DNA of 64,000 nt from Xanthomonas arboricola (GTDB lineage Bacteria > Pseudomonadota > Gammaproteobacteria > Xanthomonadales > Xanthomonadaceae). The position numbers and the translations under genes are program-made. Under the pieces are notes generated by a model. It had not been told where the DNA came from and made no database searches. It worked only from the letters and a program-made list of their open reading frames with translations. How positions within the stretch are numbered: position 1 is the stretch's first letter; each line of letters opens with the position of its first letter. The stretch spans positions 1,408,783 to 1,472,782 of the forward strand of contig NZ_MIGY01000002.1 of the NCBI RefSeq assembly GCF_002940665.1, in the 5' to 3' direction. Shown here piece after piece: positions 52,306-61,592 of the stretch.

Positions 52306-54417
52306 ATGCCACTGCTTTCGAATCTGCGCATCGGTCAGCGCCTGGCCCTCGGCTTCCTCGCGATCATTGTCCTGATGGTGATCCTCACCGTCGTCGGCAT
52401 CCAGCGCGTGCGCAGCATCCACCAGCAGCTCACCGCCATCAACGAAGTCAACAGCGTCAAGCAACGCTACGCGATCAATTTCCGCGGCAGCGTGCACGAC
52501 CGTGCGATCGCCCTGCGCGATGTCGTGCTGCTGGACGACCCGGCAGAGCGGCACACGGCAGAGCAATCGATCGACAAGCTCGCCGCGGACTACACCCGCT
52601 CGGCGCAGCCGCTGGACGACATGATCGCGGCCTCCAAGGACGCCGAAGAAAAGGCCATCCTCCAACGCATCAAGGCCGTCGAACAGCGCACCATGCCGCT
52701 GATCGCGCAGGTGCGTGCATTCCGCGATGGCGCCGACAAGCCGCATGCCGAACAACGCCTGCTGCAGCAAGCGCGCCCCGCCTTCGTCGCCTGGCTGGCC
52801 AGCATCAACGCGTTCATCGACCTGCAGGAAGCCAAGAACCGCGCGGCCGCCAAAGACGCGGTGACCACCGCGCGTGGCTTTGCCATGCTGATGGTGGTTT
52901 CCACCATCATCGCCTTGCTGCTGGGCGCAACCATTGCGTTGTTGCTGACGCGCAGCGTGGTGCTGCCCTTGCGCCAGTCGCTGCGGCTGGCAGAGCGCAT
53001 CAACGATGGCGATCTGCGCAGCCAGGACCTGCCCACCAGCAAGGACGAATCCGGCCAGCTGCTGCGCGCCATGCAACAGATGCAGCGCCGCCTGCAGGAT
53101 GTGATCTCCGCCCAGCGCAACATGGCGGCCCGCCACGATGCCGGCGAGATCAGCTATCGCACCGACGCCCGGCAGTTCCCCGGCGAGTACGGGCACATGG
53201 TGCAGGACACCAACACACTGGTGCATGCGCATGTGCAGACCCAACTGCGCATCACCGAGGTCATGGGCAGCTATGCGATCGGCGACCTGGCTCCCGAAAT
53301 CGAACAATATCCCGGCGAAAAAGCCGCCATCACCGCCACCATGCAGCAGGTGAAGCAGAACCTGCAGGCCATCAACGCGCAGATCCAGCAGCTCACCCAG
53401 GCTGCGTGCGCCGGCAACTTCGCGCTGCGCGGCCAGCCGGAAAAATTCGAGCACGACTTCCGCCTGATGGTGGAAAACCTCAACACCATGATGGCCACCT
53501 CCGACACCAACCTGGCCAGGTTCTCCGACCTGCTGCGCTGCATTGCCGATGGCGACCTGACCGTGCGCATGAGCGGCAACTTCCACGGCGTGTTCGCCTC
53601 CATGCGCGACGATGCCAACAGCACCGTGCATCTCCTGACCGACATCGTCACGCATATCCAGACCACCTCCAACAGCATCGGTTTTGCCGCCGAAGACATC
53701 GCCAGTGGCAACCAGGAACTGTCCCGCCGCAGCGAACAGCAGGCCGCCAGCCTGGAAGAAACTGCCGCCTCGATGGAAGAGCTGACCTCCACCGTCAAGC
53801 AGAATGCCGAGCATGCCGGCCGCGCCAATCAGCTTGCGCTGGGCGCCGCCGCCATCGCCTCGGAAGGACGCGACGTGGTTGGCCAGGTCATCGAACAGAT
53901 GTCCGGCATCGAGGCCTCGTCCAGGCGTATCGCCGACATCATCTCGGTCATCGACGGCATCGCCTTCCAGACCAACATCCTGGCCCTCAATGCCGCCGTC
54001 GAGGCCGCACGCGCCGGCGAACAGGGCCGCGGATTCGCCGTGGTCGCCTCGGAAGTGCGCACCCTTTCGCACCGCTCATCGGACGCCGCCAAGGAGATCA
54101 AACGCCTGATCGACGACTCCGTGCAGCGCGTCGCCGACGGTGCAACGCTGGTGCACAAGGCCGGCACCACCATGGGCGAAGTCGTCACCAGCGTCCAGCA
54201 TGTCACCGACATCATGGGCCACATCTCCGCCGCCTCACAGGAACAGGCCGGCGGCATCGAGCAGGTCAACCTGACCATCGCCCAGATGGACGAAACCACC
54301 CAGCAGAACGTCAGCCTGGTCGAAGCCGCGAGCACGGCGGCACGTTCGCTGGAAGCGCATTCGACCCAGCTGACGCGGGCGGTTGAGGTGTTCAAGGTCA
54401 ATGCGTCGGTGATCTGA
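52306..54417 (+). CDS. membrane methyl-accepting chemotaxis protein with repeated HAMP-like units
   Basis: A 703-residue transducer. TM1 ([20 protein letters not shown]) is near residues 13-32 and TM2 ([23 protein letters not shown]) near 190-213, bounding a four-helix-bundle type periplasmic sensor of about 155 residues. A HAMP domain follows, then a long linker with repeated [21 protein letters not shown] patterns that look like further HAMP units. The signalling tip [20 protein letters not shown] is intact. The start at [13 protein letters not shown] is chosen because the upstream codons lack family features. No CheR pentapeptide ends it. Confidence 0.94.
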   Translation: MPLLSNLRIGQRLALGFLAIIVLMVILTVVGIQRVRSIHQQLTAINEVNSVKQRYAINFRGSVHDRAIALRDVVLLDDPAERHTAEQSIDKLAADYTRSAQPLDDMIAASKDAEEKAILQRIKAVEQRTMPLIAQVRAFRDGADKPHAEQRLLQQARPAFVAWLASINAFIDLQEAKNRAAAKDAVTTARGFAMLMVVSTIIALLLGATIALLLTRSVVLPLRQSLRLAERINDGDLRSQDLPTSKDESGQLLRAMQQMQRRLQDVISAQRNMAARHDAGEISYRTDARQFPGEYGHMVQDTNTLVHAHVQTQLRITEVMGSYAIGDLAPEIEQYPGEKAAITATMQQVKQNLQAINAQIQQLTQAACAGNFALRGQPEKFEHDFRLMVENLNTMMATSDTNLARFSDLLRCIADGDLTVRMSGNFHGVFASMRDDANSTVHLLTDIVTHIQTTSNSIGFAAEDIASGNQELSRRSEQQAASLEETAASMEELTSTVKQNAEHAGRANQLALGAAAIASEGRDVVGQVIEQMSGIEASSRRIADIISVIDGIAFQTNILALNAAVEAARAGEQGRGFAVVASEVRTLSHRSSDAAKEIKRLIDDSVQRVADGATLVHKAGTTMGEVVTSVQHVTDIMGHISAASQEQAGGIEQVNLTIAQMDETTQQNVSLVEAASTAARSLEAHSTQLTRAVEVFKVNASVI

Positions 54418-54796
54418 CTGGCCGGTAGCGCGATCTGCTCGCGGCGAGACGGACCAGGGCTGACTTCGGGCGATCGGTGATGCCAACCTGCGCTGCCCGC
54501 CTCCGGATTCCTGCGCGGTTGGTGTGGAAGCCGATGGCGGCAGCGCATCGGCAGTCAGGGCCGAGGTGGATCGGCCACTGATGCGCTCGGTCACGAAAAA
54601 ATCCCGGTTCCATGGTCATGCATTGTCGTTCCCGGGCGCATTGATCAATTGACGCGCCTGTCGCTGCCAGCTCTCGCGCATGGCTGACACCTGTGCGAAC
54701 GCATCTTGGCAACGTGACGCTGCATCATACTGATGTGATCGCTACATCCGCGCAGCGCGCTGAGGACATCAGCGACCATCTCCACTACACACGAGC
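54418..54796. other. gap without a recognised gene
   Basis: A 379-bp stretch between the chemotaxis receptor and a lipoprotein gene. I find no convincing open frame or RNA gene; the right end should hold the lipoprotein promoter. Confidence 0.5.
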
Positions 54797-55213
54797 ATGA
54801 CCACCGCCATGGAACGTATCCGCTTCCTCCGCATGCCAGTGCTTGCAACGCTTTTTGTCATCTCGCTTGCCGCGTGTGCGGCGTCTGGCCCCGTCACCAG
54901 CCAGCCCATCGAAGGCCCGGTGCGGCTGGGAGAAATCGCAGCGGTCGATGGCCCCAGGGTACGCCCCGACCACGTCATCGAAGACAGCCGTTGCCCATCC
55001 GATGTGCAATGTGTGGTGGCCGGCCGATTGATCCTCAGGGCGACCGTGCTCGGCGGCGGCTGGTCCAAACAGGTCGATCTCACCCTTGGCGTTCCGATAC
55101 CTGTTGCCGATGGCCAATTGACGTTGCTTGCTGCCACGCCCGCACCAGCAAACTCAGCAGCGGCCTATGTAGCCGACATGCGCTTCACCTTCAGTTTTCA
55201 GGGTGGCCGCTGA
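54797..55213 (+). CDS. putative lipoprotein, function unknown
   Basis: A 138-residue protein with a lipoprotein signal: a basic start (ERIRFLRM), a hydrophobic stretch and a lipobox ending SLAACAAS, with Cys near residue 27. The exported part has two further cysteines in SRCPSDVQCVVAGRL that could pair, and ends in a beta-rich segment RFTFSFQGGR. ATG codons at residues 1, 5 and 13 are possible starts. It stands alone, with long gaps on both sides. I do not recognise a family with confidence. Confidence 0.8.
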   Translation: MTTAMERIRFLRMPVLATLFVISLAACAASGPVTSQPIEGPVRLGEIAAVDGPRVRPDHVIEDSRCPSDVQCVVAGRLILRATVLGGGWSKQVDLTLGVPIPVADGQLTLLAATPAPANSAAAYVADMRFTFSFQGGR

Positions 55214-55856
55214 TCAAATAATTGCTTCCACTTCAGATCCGAGGCGATGTAGCGCGAGCGCGAGGCCAGCAGCAGAGCATTCTAGGATTGCCCTCTCGCC
55301 GGGGCAAAGCAGTGCTCCATTCGATCTGTCCATGCTGCCAGCTGCTCAAACGTGTCAGCCTCGATGGGGCTTGGTCATTGTCGACGACGCTTGCTGCCTG
55401 CAGGTCGCTCAACGCATCCACCACCGTTGTCATCCATTGCTCGTTCAACTCTCCCAAATTTTCCAAAACGCCGTGGGAAGCGCCTAGCGCATCCGGATCC
55501 ACATGCCGTTGGTGGTGCTATGTGCCAGTCGTCGCAAACGCAGCCGAGCTACCAAGTGATGCCGGCTTCAAGCACAGCGTTTGCCTGACAGACGTCAGCA
55601 GGCACCGGTAGCCAATGCAGCTTCTGCAACATGGCACCATCGCCTGAAAACATACCTGCACGCTAGACCGCACGCGTCGCCTTTGGCTGGGCCCGATACG
55701 ACGTCCGGATCATGCTCCAGAGCCTGAAGGAGCTCCTGCCTCCATTCCTCTTCGTACGCGCAGCCTTCGTGCGCGCAGCAATCCATGCCCTCTGGCACAG
55801 GACGCTTGTCGCTCCTGTTGCTACCGTTCGAGAACTTACTCAATCCTTCTTCCAGC
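55214..55856. other. gap without a recognised gene
   Basis: This 640-bp region has several short frames on both strands, one of 89 codons on the minus strand (55233-55502), but none has a family match or a good ribosome-binding site. It could hold decayed genes. Confidence 0.45.
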
Positions 55857-56543
55857 ATGTTTCAACAAGGCTCCCCAAGCGCACATCCCCGCCCGGTCTT
55901 TTCTGCAATGGGACATCCTTTGGCACGAATCGCAGCGATCGCGGCCATCCTCGCGCTGGCGCATTACCGCTGGATGCAGTTTCCCTGGCGTATGCCGCTT
56001 GTTGGCATTGTAGGTATCGCATTGGTTTGGCTCGAAACGCGCTCGTTGAGCGCCTGCGGGCTCCAACACCGGCCATTGCGCGCCTGGTTCGGCTGGACGC
56101 TGCTGCTGCTCGCGCTCGTCGTCGGCTTCGTCAACCCGGTCATGCAGCCGTTGATCGACGCGCTAACCGGGACCAAGGCCGACTACAGCGGCTACGGCGC
56201 TCTGCTTGGCAACTTCAACGCTGCCGCCCACCTGGCAGGCGGCGCCTGGCTCAGCGCCGCGCTTGGTGAAGAGCTGGTCTTCCGCGCATTCTTGATGCAC
56301 CACCTCGATCACCTGCTGGGCCGCCATCGTGGGGGACAGGTGATGGCGGCAGTGGCAGGGGGAGCACTCTTTGGCGTGATGCACCTTACCCAAGGCATCT
56401 CGGGGGTGCTGCTGACCGGACTCGTCGGCGCGTTGTTTGGCTACGTCTACCTGCGATCAGGACGCAACCTCCGGGCGATGATCCTGGCGCATGGGTTGAT
56501 CGATACGTGGGGCATTGCGACGCTATATCTGGGTTGGTACTAG
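55857..56543 (+). CDS. CPBP-family intramembrane glutamic endopeptidase
   Basis: A membrane protein of about 228 residues with six or so hydrophobic segments and the CPBP (Rce1/Abi) motifs: EELVFRAFLMHHLD (EExxxR) near the middle, then ALFGVMHLTQG (FxxxH) and LAHGLIDTWG (HxxxD). Family members cut proteins in the membrane or act in bacteriocin immunity; the substrate is unknown. The start at MFQQGSPS is one choice and ATG at 55908 (MGHPLARIAA) is equally possible. It stands alone in an accessory stretch. Confidence 0.87.
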   Translation: MFQQGSPSAHPRPVFSAMGHPLARIAAIAAILALAHYRWMQFPWRMPLVGIVGIALVWLETRSLSACGLQHRPLRAWFGWTLLLLALVVGFVNPVMQPLIDALTGTKADYSGYGALLGNFNAAAHLAGGAWLSAALGEELVFRAFLMHHLDHLLGRHRGGQVMAAVAGGALFGVMHLTQGISGVLLTGLVGALFGYVYLRSGRNLRAMILAHGLIDTWGIATLYLGWY

Positions 56544-56663
56544 CGGGCACCCACCACGATCCACTTGCTTGGGCACCTAACTGCCAGGAAATCCTTCGCC
56601 CGCCATCCGCAGATGCTGTGCGATGGCGACTTGCCCTCCCCTGCATGAGCAGACTGCCCAGAC

Positions 56664-57038
56664 ATGACCACCGTTAACGTGCTCTCGATCGTTCAAGCGC
56701 AGCTGGACGCCTACAACGTCAAGGATATCGACGCGTTGCTGGCGACCTATGCTGACGATGCCGAGCATTACGCCTTGCACGGACCACAGCTGGCCAAGGG
56801 GCATGCCATGCTTCGCGAGCGGTTTCTCACCCGCTTTCAAGAGCCGGACCTGCATGCGCGGCTGTTGTCGCGGACCGTCGTCGGCAACATCGTCGTCGAT
56901 TCGGAACTCATCACCCGCAGCTTTCCTGACGGGATCAGTCGTCTTGAGATGCTGTGCATCTACGAGGTGGTCGATGGGAAAATCCAGAGAGCCTCATTCG
57001 CTACCGGCGCACGCATTGGCGCCACACCGGCTCCATGA
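56664..57038 (+). CDS. SnoaL-like / NTF2-fold protein
   Basis: A 124-residue protein with the alpha+beta barrel pattern of the NTF2/SnoaL superfamily: VQAQLDAYNVKDIDALLATY, then ADDAEHYALHG and an end of beta strands (EMLCIYEVVDGKIQRASF). These small domains bind many hydrophobic ligands and may be enzymes or binding proteins; no function can be assigned from sequence. GAGCAG-like bases precede the ATG. It follows the CPBP gene after 120 bp on the same strand and is convergent with a chemotaxis receptor. Confidence 0.85.
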   Translation: MTTVNVLSIVQAQLDAYNVKDIDALLATYADDAEHYALHGPQLAKGHAMLRERFLTRFQEPDLHARLLSRTVVGNIVVDSELITRSFPDGISRLEMLCIYEVVDGKIQRASFATGARIGATPAP

Positions 57039-57174
57039 AACGTTCCAGCTGATCGGCTCGTGCCGTGCGCCTTTTTCAGCCTGGCCGCGGAAAATGCGAT
57101 TGAAGGCATTCTGGTTTCCAGTGCACCGCCCCTTGGCATTAGCAAATAACAGGCCAGCGCAGTGGTTGCATGCG

Positions 57175-58968
57175 TCAAGCAGCCAATGCGAGCTTTGCCT
57201 TGCCACCGACGCTGCGTGAACTGTTCGCAACACTCTCCACCAGAGCGCTCGCCTGATCTTCAAGTGCGCGGGCGGACGACGCCATGGTGTCAACGAGAGC
57301 GGAATTCTGCTGCGTCGCTGCATCCATCTGCGAGATGGTTTGATTGATCTGCTCGATGCCAGCGCTCTGCTCGTGACTGGCCGCGGCGATGCCACTCATG
57401 ATGTCGTTGACCTGCTTCACCGAGGAAAGCAACTCTTCCATGGCCTTGCCCGCCACGTTGACCTGCTCCGCCCCCTGACCCACCTTGGCACCCGAATCGG
57501 CGATCAGGTCGCGAATCTCCTTGGCGGCCATGGTGCAGCGCTGGGCGAGGCTGCGCACCTCGGAAGCGACGACCGCAAAGCCACGCCCCTGCTCGCCTGC
57601 CCGTGCCGCTTCCACGGCCGCATTCAGCGCAAGGATATTGGTTTGAAACGCGATGCCGTCGATGACGGTAATGATTTCGCCGATCTTCCGCGACGACGCC
57701 TGGATCGCCGCCATGGTGCTGACGACACCATTGACCAACTCACCGCCGTGCAAGGCGGTCTCTGCGGCCTTGCTCGCCAGGGAATTGGCCTGACGCGCAC
57801 CCTCAGCGTTCTTGCGAACGATGCTGGTCATCTCCTCCATGGAACTTGCAGTCTCTTCGAGGGCGGCCGCCTGCTGTTCCGTGCGCCGCGACAGGTCGTC
57901 GTTGCTGCGCACGATATCGCCTGCCGCAGTGCTGAGCGTGTTCGCCACCTCGCCCAGCTGACGTCCGGCTTCCACGTCCATCAATGCTCCAACTGCGCGC
58001 AAAGGCGTGCCATCTGCCGCGCGCTTGGTCAGACCGCGCGCGCGGAACCATCGGTACTGGCCGTTCTTGAGCTGCAGGCGATACTCGATATCGAAGTTGG
58101 TGCGGCCGCTGCGATCGTTCAAATGCGCCGCGAATGCGTTGAGAGAACGCTCCTTGTCTTCCGGGTGAAGCCGTGACGCCCAGCTATCGAGCACATTGGG
58201 GAACTCCTGCTCGGACTCGAAGCCAAGGAGGTGGCGGAACTGCTGCGACCACCAGAACTCGTTGTTCGGATTGATCGGGTCACCCGCGATCACGCTCATG
58301 TCCCACAAGCCATCGCTGAGCATCTGTGAGCCGAGCTCGAAGCGCGTCAGGGTGATGTCGAGGAACTGCTCCCGCTCACGGCGCTCGGTGATGTCGGTGA
58401 GCGAACCGGCCACACGCAGCGGCACGCCCTGCGCATCGCGCTCGGTGGTGCCGAAAGCCCGGAACCAGCGGTACTCGCCGGACTTCAGACGCAAGCGGTT
58501 TTCGACGTCATAGGGTGTTCGACCACTGCGATCGGCAAGGTGCGCCGCGAAGGCATCTAGCGTCGGCTGCTTGTCATCCGGGTGCAGACACGCGACCCAA
58601 CTGTCCAGGACATTGGGAAAATCCTGTTCTGAAGCAAAGCCCAGCAGCCGACGCATCTGAGGCGACCACCACACAGGGCTGTCGGGATGACTGGGATCTC
58701 CGGCAATCACACCAATATCCCAAAGTCCGTCGGTCGTACCGCTGGCGACCAGCTCGAAGCGGCCCTCCAGATGGCGCAACGCGATCGTCGCGTCTTCCAC
58801 CTGGGCCCTGGCCAGATCACGCTCCTGCTGAGCCGCACACAAGCGCTCGGCCATCTTCTTGAGAAGCACAGCCGACCCGTTGTTGGGCCATTGCGCACTG
58901 CCACCTTTCAACGTGGCATCAACCGCTTTGGTCAGTGCTTCCACCTTGTGGCTGTCGGAGAAAAACAT
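57175..58968 (-). CDS. soluble methyl-accepting chemotaxis protein with two PAS domains
   Basis: A 597-residue transducer without a membrane helix. A short coiled coil (about residues 35-70) leads to two PAS/PAC repeats (roughly 70-200 and 205-330), each with a WWS segment ([26 protein letters not shown]), an FPNVLDSW block and a YRWFRA segment. The signalling domain follows with [20 protein letters not shown] and the tip [20 protein letters not shown]. The paired repeats are alike enough to suggest recent duplication. Ligand unknown; the protein probably senses an intracellular state. Confidence 0.93.
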   Translation of the reverse strand: MFFSDSHKVEALTKAVDATLKGGSAQWPNNGSAVLLKKMAERLCAAQQERDLARAQVEDATIALRHLEGRFELVASGTTDGLWDIGVIAGDPSHPDSPVWWSPQMRRLLGFASEQDFPNVLDSWVACLHPDDKQPTLDAFAAHLADRSGRTPYDVENRLRLKSGEYRWFRAFGTTERDAQGVPLRVAGSLTDITERREREQFLDITLTRFELGSQMLSDGLWDMSVIAGDPINPNNEFWWSQQFRHLLGFESEQEFPNVLDSWASRLHPEDKERSLNAFAAHLNDRSGRTNFDIEYRLQLKNGQYRWFRARGLTKRAADGTPLRAVGALMDVEAGRQLGEVANTLSTAAGDIVRSNDDLSRRTEQQAAALEETASSMEEMTSIVRKNAEGARQANSLASKAAETALHGGELVNGVVSTMAAIQASSRKIGEIITVIDGIAFQTNILALNAAVEAARAGEQGRGFAVVASEVRSLAQRCTMAAKEIRDLIADSGAKVGQGAEQVNVAGKAMEELLSSVKQVNDIMSGIAAASHEQSAGIEQINQTISQMDAATQQNSALVDTMASSARALEDQASALVESVANSSRSVGGKAKLALAA

Positions 58969-59277
58969 AGCGACCTCTGCTGCTTGCGTTGGGTATGCGT
59001 CCCTAGCGGCAACGATCGGCGTTTCTTGATGGCCCTGTCTCTATCTAGCAACCTGCACGCGTCGAGCATTCAGCTGGACACGATCAGCAACACGGGTGCA
59101 TGGGGATGCCGTCTGTCGCTCCTTTCCAAACGGGGCGGTGTGGCCCTGGCATGCCACACTGGTCGCCACAGTTGCTCGATGATTCATCAGAACCTTCGTC
59201 TGGCATCTGCGATCCGGGGGCGCTCCAGCCCCACGGATGCATATGCACTGCATTACACGCTCACGCAGCGAGAACTG
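58969..59277. other. gap without a recognised gene
   Basis: A 309-bp stretch upstream of the soluble receptor gene and downstream of the catalase-like gene. It should hold the receptor promoter; I see no gene or clear terminator. Confidence 0.5.
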
Positions 59278-60354
59278 CTAGAGGCCGGCTGGCTCGTGGA
59301 TCGGGCAGCGATTGAACTCGGAGCGGAATCGGCGCGATGCTGCCATCACGATACGGCGCGCCCGGTTGATCGCGCCCAGCGGCCGGTGAGCGGCTAGAGC
59401 ATGCCACGGCGAGAAGGCGATACGGTCTTCCAACTGCAGCGATTTCTCCCCGTCCCAGCCGGCCTGACGTTCGACGACTACGCGCGCTACCGCCACAAAG
59501 GGGCTGATGGATTCGGACCACTCTACCGACGCATCCTCAAGCGGCATCTTTTCCACATCTCGACACAGCTGCACGCGCAGCTCCCACTCGGCCGGGCTGG
59601 CCAGGGTGCTGATGGAGTGATGAACGGCCTCACGCTGCGCATCCTGAGAGTCGCCCACTGCCTGACCGTCGAGTTCAATGAGGTTTCTGGACACCGGCGC
59701 AAGCGAGAACTTGGCGATGTAGCGCCCGTAGAGGAACGGCACCTGCGAAAAAAACGTCTCGCCCAGCGGATGAATTTGCGGCTGTCCGCCCATCTGCTTG
59801 ATGCTGCCACTTCCCCCGCCGATCTTTTCAAGGGTGTTCTCGACCCCCCGGAGCACTTTCGAAAGAGCTGCCTTGGCGCGTGGCGCTTTTTCCGTGGTCG
59901 TTGCGAGGACGCGGAAATTACGCAGAAACCCATCGGGACCCGGGGTAGTGAACGAAGGGCCATTGACCATCAAGAAATCCTGACTGTGCTTCTCGTCCCC
60001 ACCCTCGACGCGCTCACCGCTCACACCCAACACCTTCAGCGCCAAGGCACGCGGGGTCGAGACAGCATCGCTCAGTTGCTCTGCAGGTGGCGATGACAGG
60101 CGGATGTAGGCAGCGTATTGCCCGGGCTCTGCGAACAGGCCTTGTCGTAGCTCTTCGGGGAGATCGTTGAAGACGGTGAGTCTGGCGGTGAACAGGCCCT
60201 GCCCTTTCGCATGGACCGCGCGGTGCGCATGCCCTTCCTTTTCGGCCACGGTCATTGCCATGTCGACGAACAGCGATTCCAGGGAACGAATGGTTTCCTG
60301 CTCACTGACGCTGGGCGTTTCCAGATCGGGGCGGTATTCGACGGGCGCGTTCAT
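59278..60354 (-). CDS. catalase-like heme protein family
   Basis: A 358-residue member of the small catalase-like (SrpA/allene-oxide-synthase related) group. AHRAVHAKGQGLFTARL carries the distal His (H48), and AYIRLSSPPAEQ, VSTPRALALKVLGVSG and SQDFLMVNGPSF follow the catalase order. The usual proximal RxxxY site near the C-terminus is replaced by RIAFSPWHALAAHRPLG, so heme ligation is altered or absent. The start at MNAPVEYRPDL is typical of relatives; the upstream frame is not. It stands alone with an 824-bp gap upstream. True catalase activity should not be assumed. Confidence 0.88.
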   Translation of the reverse strand: MNAPVEYRPDLETPSVSEQETIRSLESLFVDMAMTVAEKEGHAHRAVHAKGQGLFTARLTVFNDLPEELRQGLFAEPGQYAAYIRLSSPPAEQLSDAVSTPRALALKVLGVSGERVEGGDEKHSQDFLMVNGPSFTTPGPDGFLRNFRVLATTTEKAPRAKAALSKVLRGVENTLEKIGGGSGSIKQMGGQPQIHPLGETFFSQVPFLYGRYIAKFSLAPVSRNLIELDGQAVGDSQDAQREAVHHSISTLASPAEWELRVQLCRDVEKMPLEDASVEWSESISPFVAVARVVVERQAGWDGEKSLQLEDRIAFSPWHALAAHRPLGAINRARRIVMAASRRFRSEFNRCPIHEPAGL

Positions 60355-61178
60355 GAAGTTCCTGGCTTTATGGCTGGTGAAGCCAATGTGCTCCACCTGC
60401 TGTTTACGCTCCGTCGAAGCCAAAAAACGGCAACGCTCGATGATGCACAGGCCTGTTCCGCCTGGCCCTTGCAAAGCGCAGTCACCAGTGGGCAGGCGAT
60501 CCAGCCCACGCCCGGCATTCCGCTCGCCGCCTGAAGAGCACATTTGATAAGCCGGCAATCAAGCACTGCCTGGAGATCGACGGGAACACGATGGCCAAAC
60601 GACCAACAGCCGGTCTTGGTGCGGCTCGATGATGCGGGATGCGCATGCGCGCGGTTCCTCTGCATGCCTCCTGCTATCCACTCGGCCAGAATCGCCTATC
60701 TCAATTTGAATCAACGATTTATGAGCAAGTGGCGGAGAGAGTGGGATCGGATCACCTCCGAATTAACCCATTCAATCCGTTGCAGAAAGCGTGCTCGGCA
60801 GGTTTCCTGTCAATGTTTCCTCGATCATAACGCCGGGCCTGACTCGATTGCTAGCGCCCGCTTGCCATCGGCAAGTTGCTGACGCCATTGTCTGTCTGCA
60901 TAAACTCGGACCTCACAGGCATGAGCAACTCAAACAGCCCGCTTGAAGCACGTGTCGCCGTGTTGGTCGATTACTCCCGTTGCCTCAGCGGACCATGTGC
61001 TTCTACAAACGACAAATCGGCGACGCCGACCCAGTTGAAGTCTTTCCTATTCGTCAATTGGCATAACTGCCATCGAATTTCTTCGCGTATTCAAATTTGT
61101 GAAATGCAGCCACAAGCGAGCTCTTGCGTAAGCACCGTTTCTTGGTTGGATGAGGGCTTACCCAACACAGGAGCACCC
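60355..61178. other. gap at the edge of the mobilization region
   Basis: An 824-bp region without a gene I can support. By eye it becomes less GC-rich between about 60690 and 61140 than the sequence further left, which fits a junction between host DNA and the mobilization module. The open frame that crosses into the next gene is probably only its upstream extension. Confidence 0.45.
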
Positions 61179-61547
61179 ATGCACCACCAAACGCAAATCC
61201 AAGTCGCCAGCCGCCTGCTCGGCCACCTCCTCCAGCAACACACCACACGCCTTCCCCCGAACCAAGTCGAGGACATCCAATACGCGCTCGATTTGGCGGC
61301 AGAGTTGCTACGGCTCGGCGCGCCAGGGCCGGCCAGTCAAACCCAGGCGTCAGCCATGGCACCTTCTCAACCCATCCTCGTCAAACGAGCGGCCGTGGAT
61401 CGCAGCGTCGTGCCGACCATGCCTACCTCCATTGAGGAGTGGCGAGAGGCGCGCAAGAAGAAGGACAAGGACAATGTCCCCCGCCCCAAGGAGCCCATTG
61501 GGATTGAACGCGCAGACTTGCGCCCTCGCCCTCGCGCCTGCCGCTAG
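61179..61547 (+). CDS. small hypothetical protein of the mobilization region
   Basis: A 122-residue protein of unknown family. The first 50 residues look helical (IQVASRLLGHLLQQHTTRLP, YALDLAAELLRLG), while the C-terminal third is strongly basic and charged (IEEWREARKKKDKDNVPRPK). ACAGGAG lies before the ATG, which decides this start over one 101 codons earlier. It is convergent with the relaxase gene, and the two share a strong bidirectional hairpin. Position suggests a link with the mobilization module, perhaps regulation, but nothing in the sequence proves it. Confidence 0.75.
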   Translation: MHHQTQIQVASRLLGHLLQQHTTRLPPNQVEDIQYALDLAAELLRLGAPGPASQTQASAMAPSQPILVKRAAVDRSVVPTMPTSIEEWREARKKKDKDNVPRPKEPIGIERADLRPRPRACR

Positions 61548-61559
61548 GGCCCAAGGAAG

Positions 61560-61583
61560 AAAGCCCCGCATCTGCGGGGCTTT
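61560..61583. terminator. bidirectional terminator
   Basis: AAAGCCCCGCA and TGCGGGGCTTT form a perfect 11-bp stem with a two-base TC loop. T-rich ends are present on both strands. It lies between the convergent hypothetical gene and the relaxase gene and can end both transcripts. Confidence 0.88.
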
Positions 61584-61592
61584 CGATATCCA

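Noticed and set aside
52288..54072. Long minus-strand open frame opposite the membrane receptor (594 codons)
   Set aside because: It lies inside the receptor gene on the other strand and shows only Gly/His/Asp-rich low-complexity sequence.
55233..55502. 89-codon minus-strand frame in an otherwise empty gap
   Set aside because: No ribosome-binding site, no family similarity, and cysteine/arginine-rich tail; at most a decayed gene.
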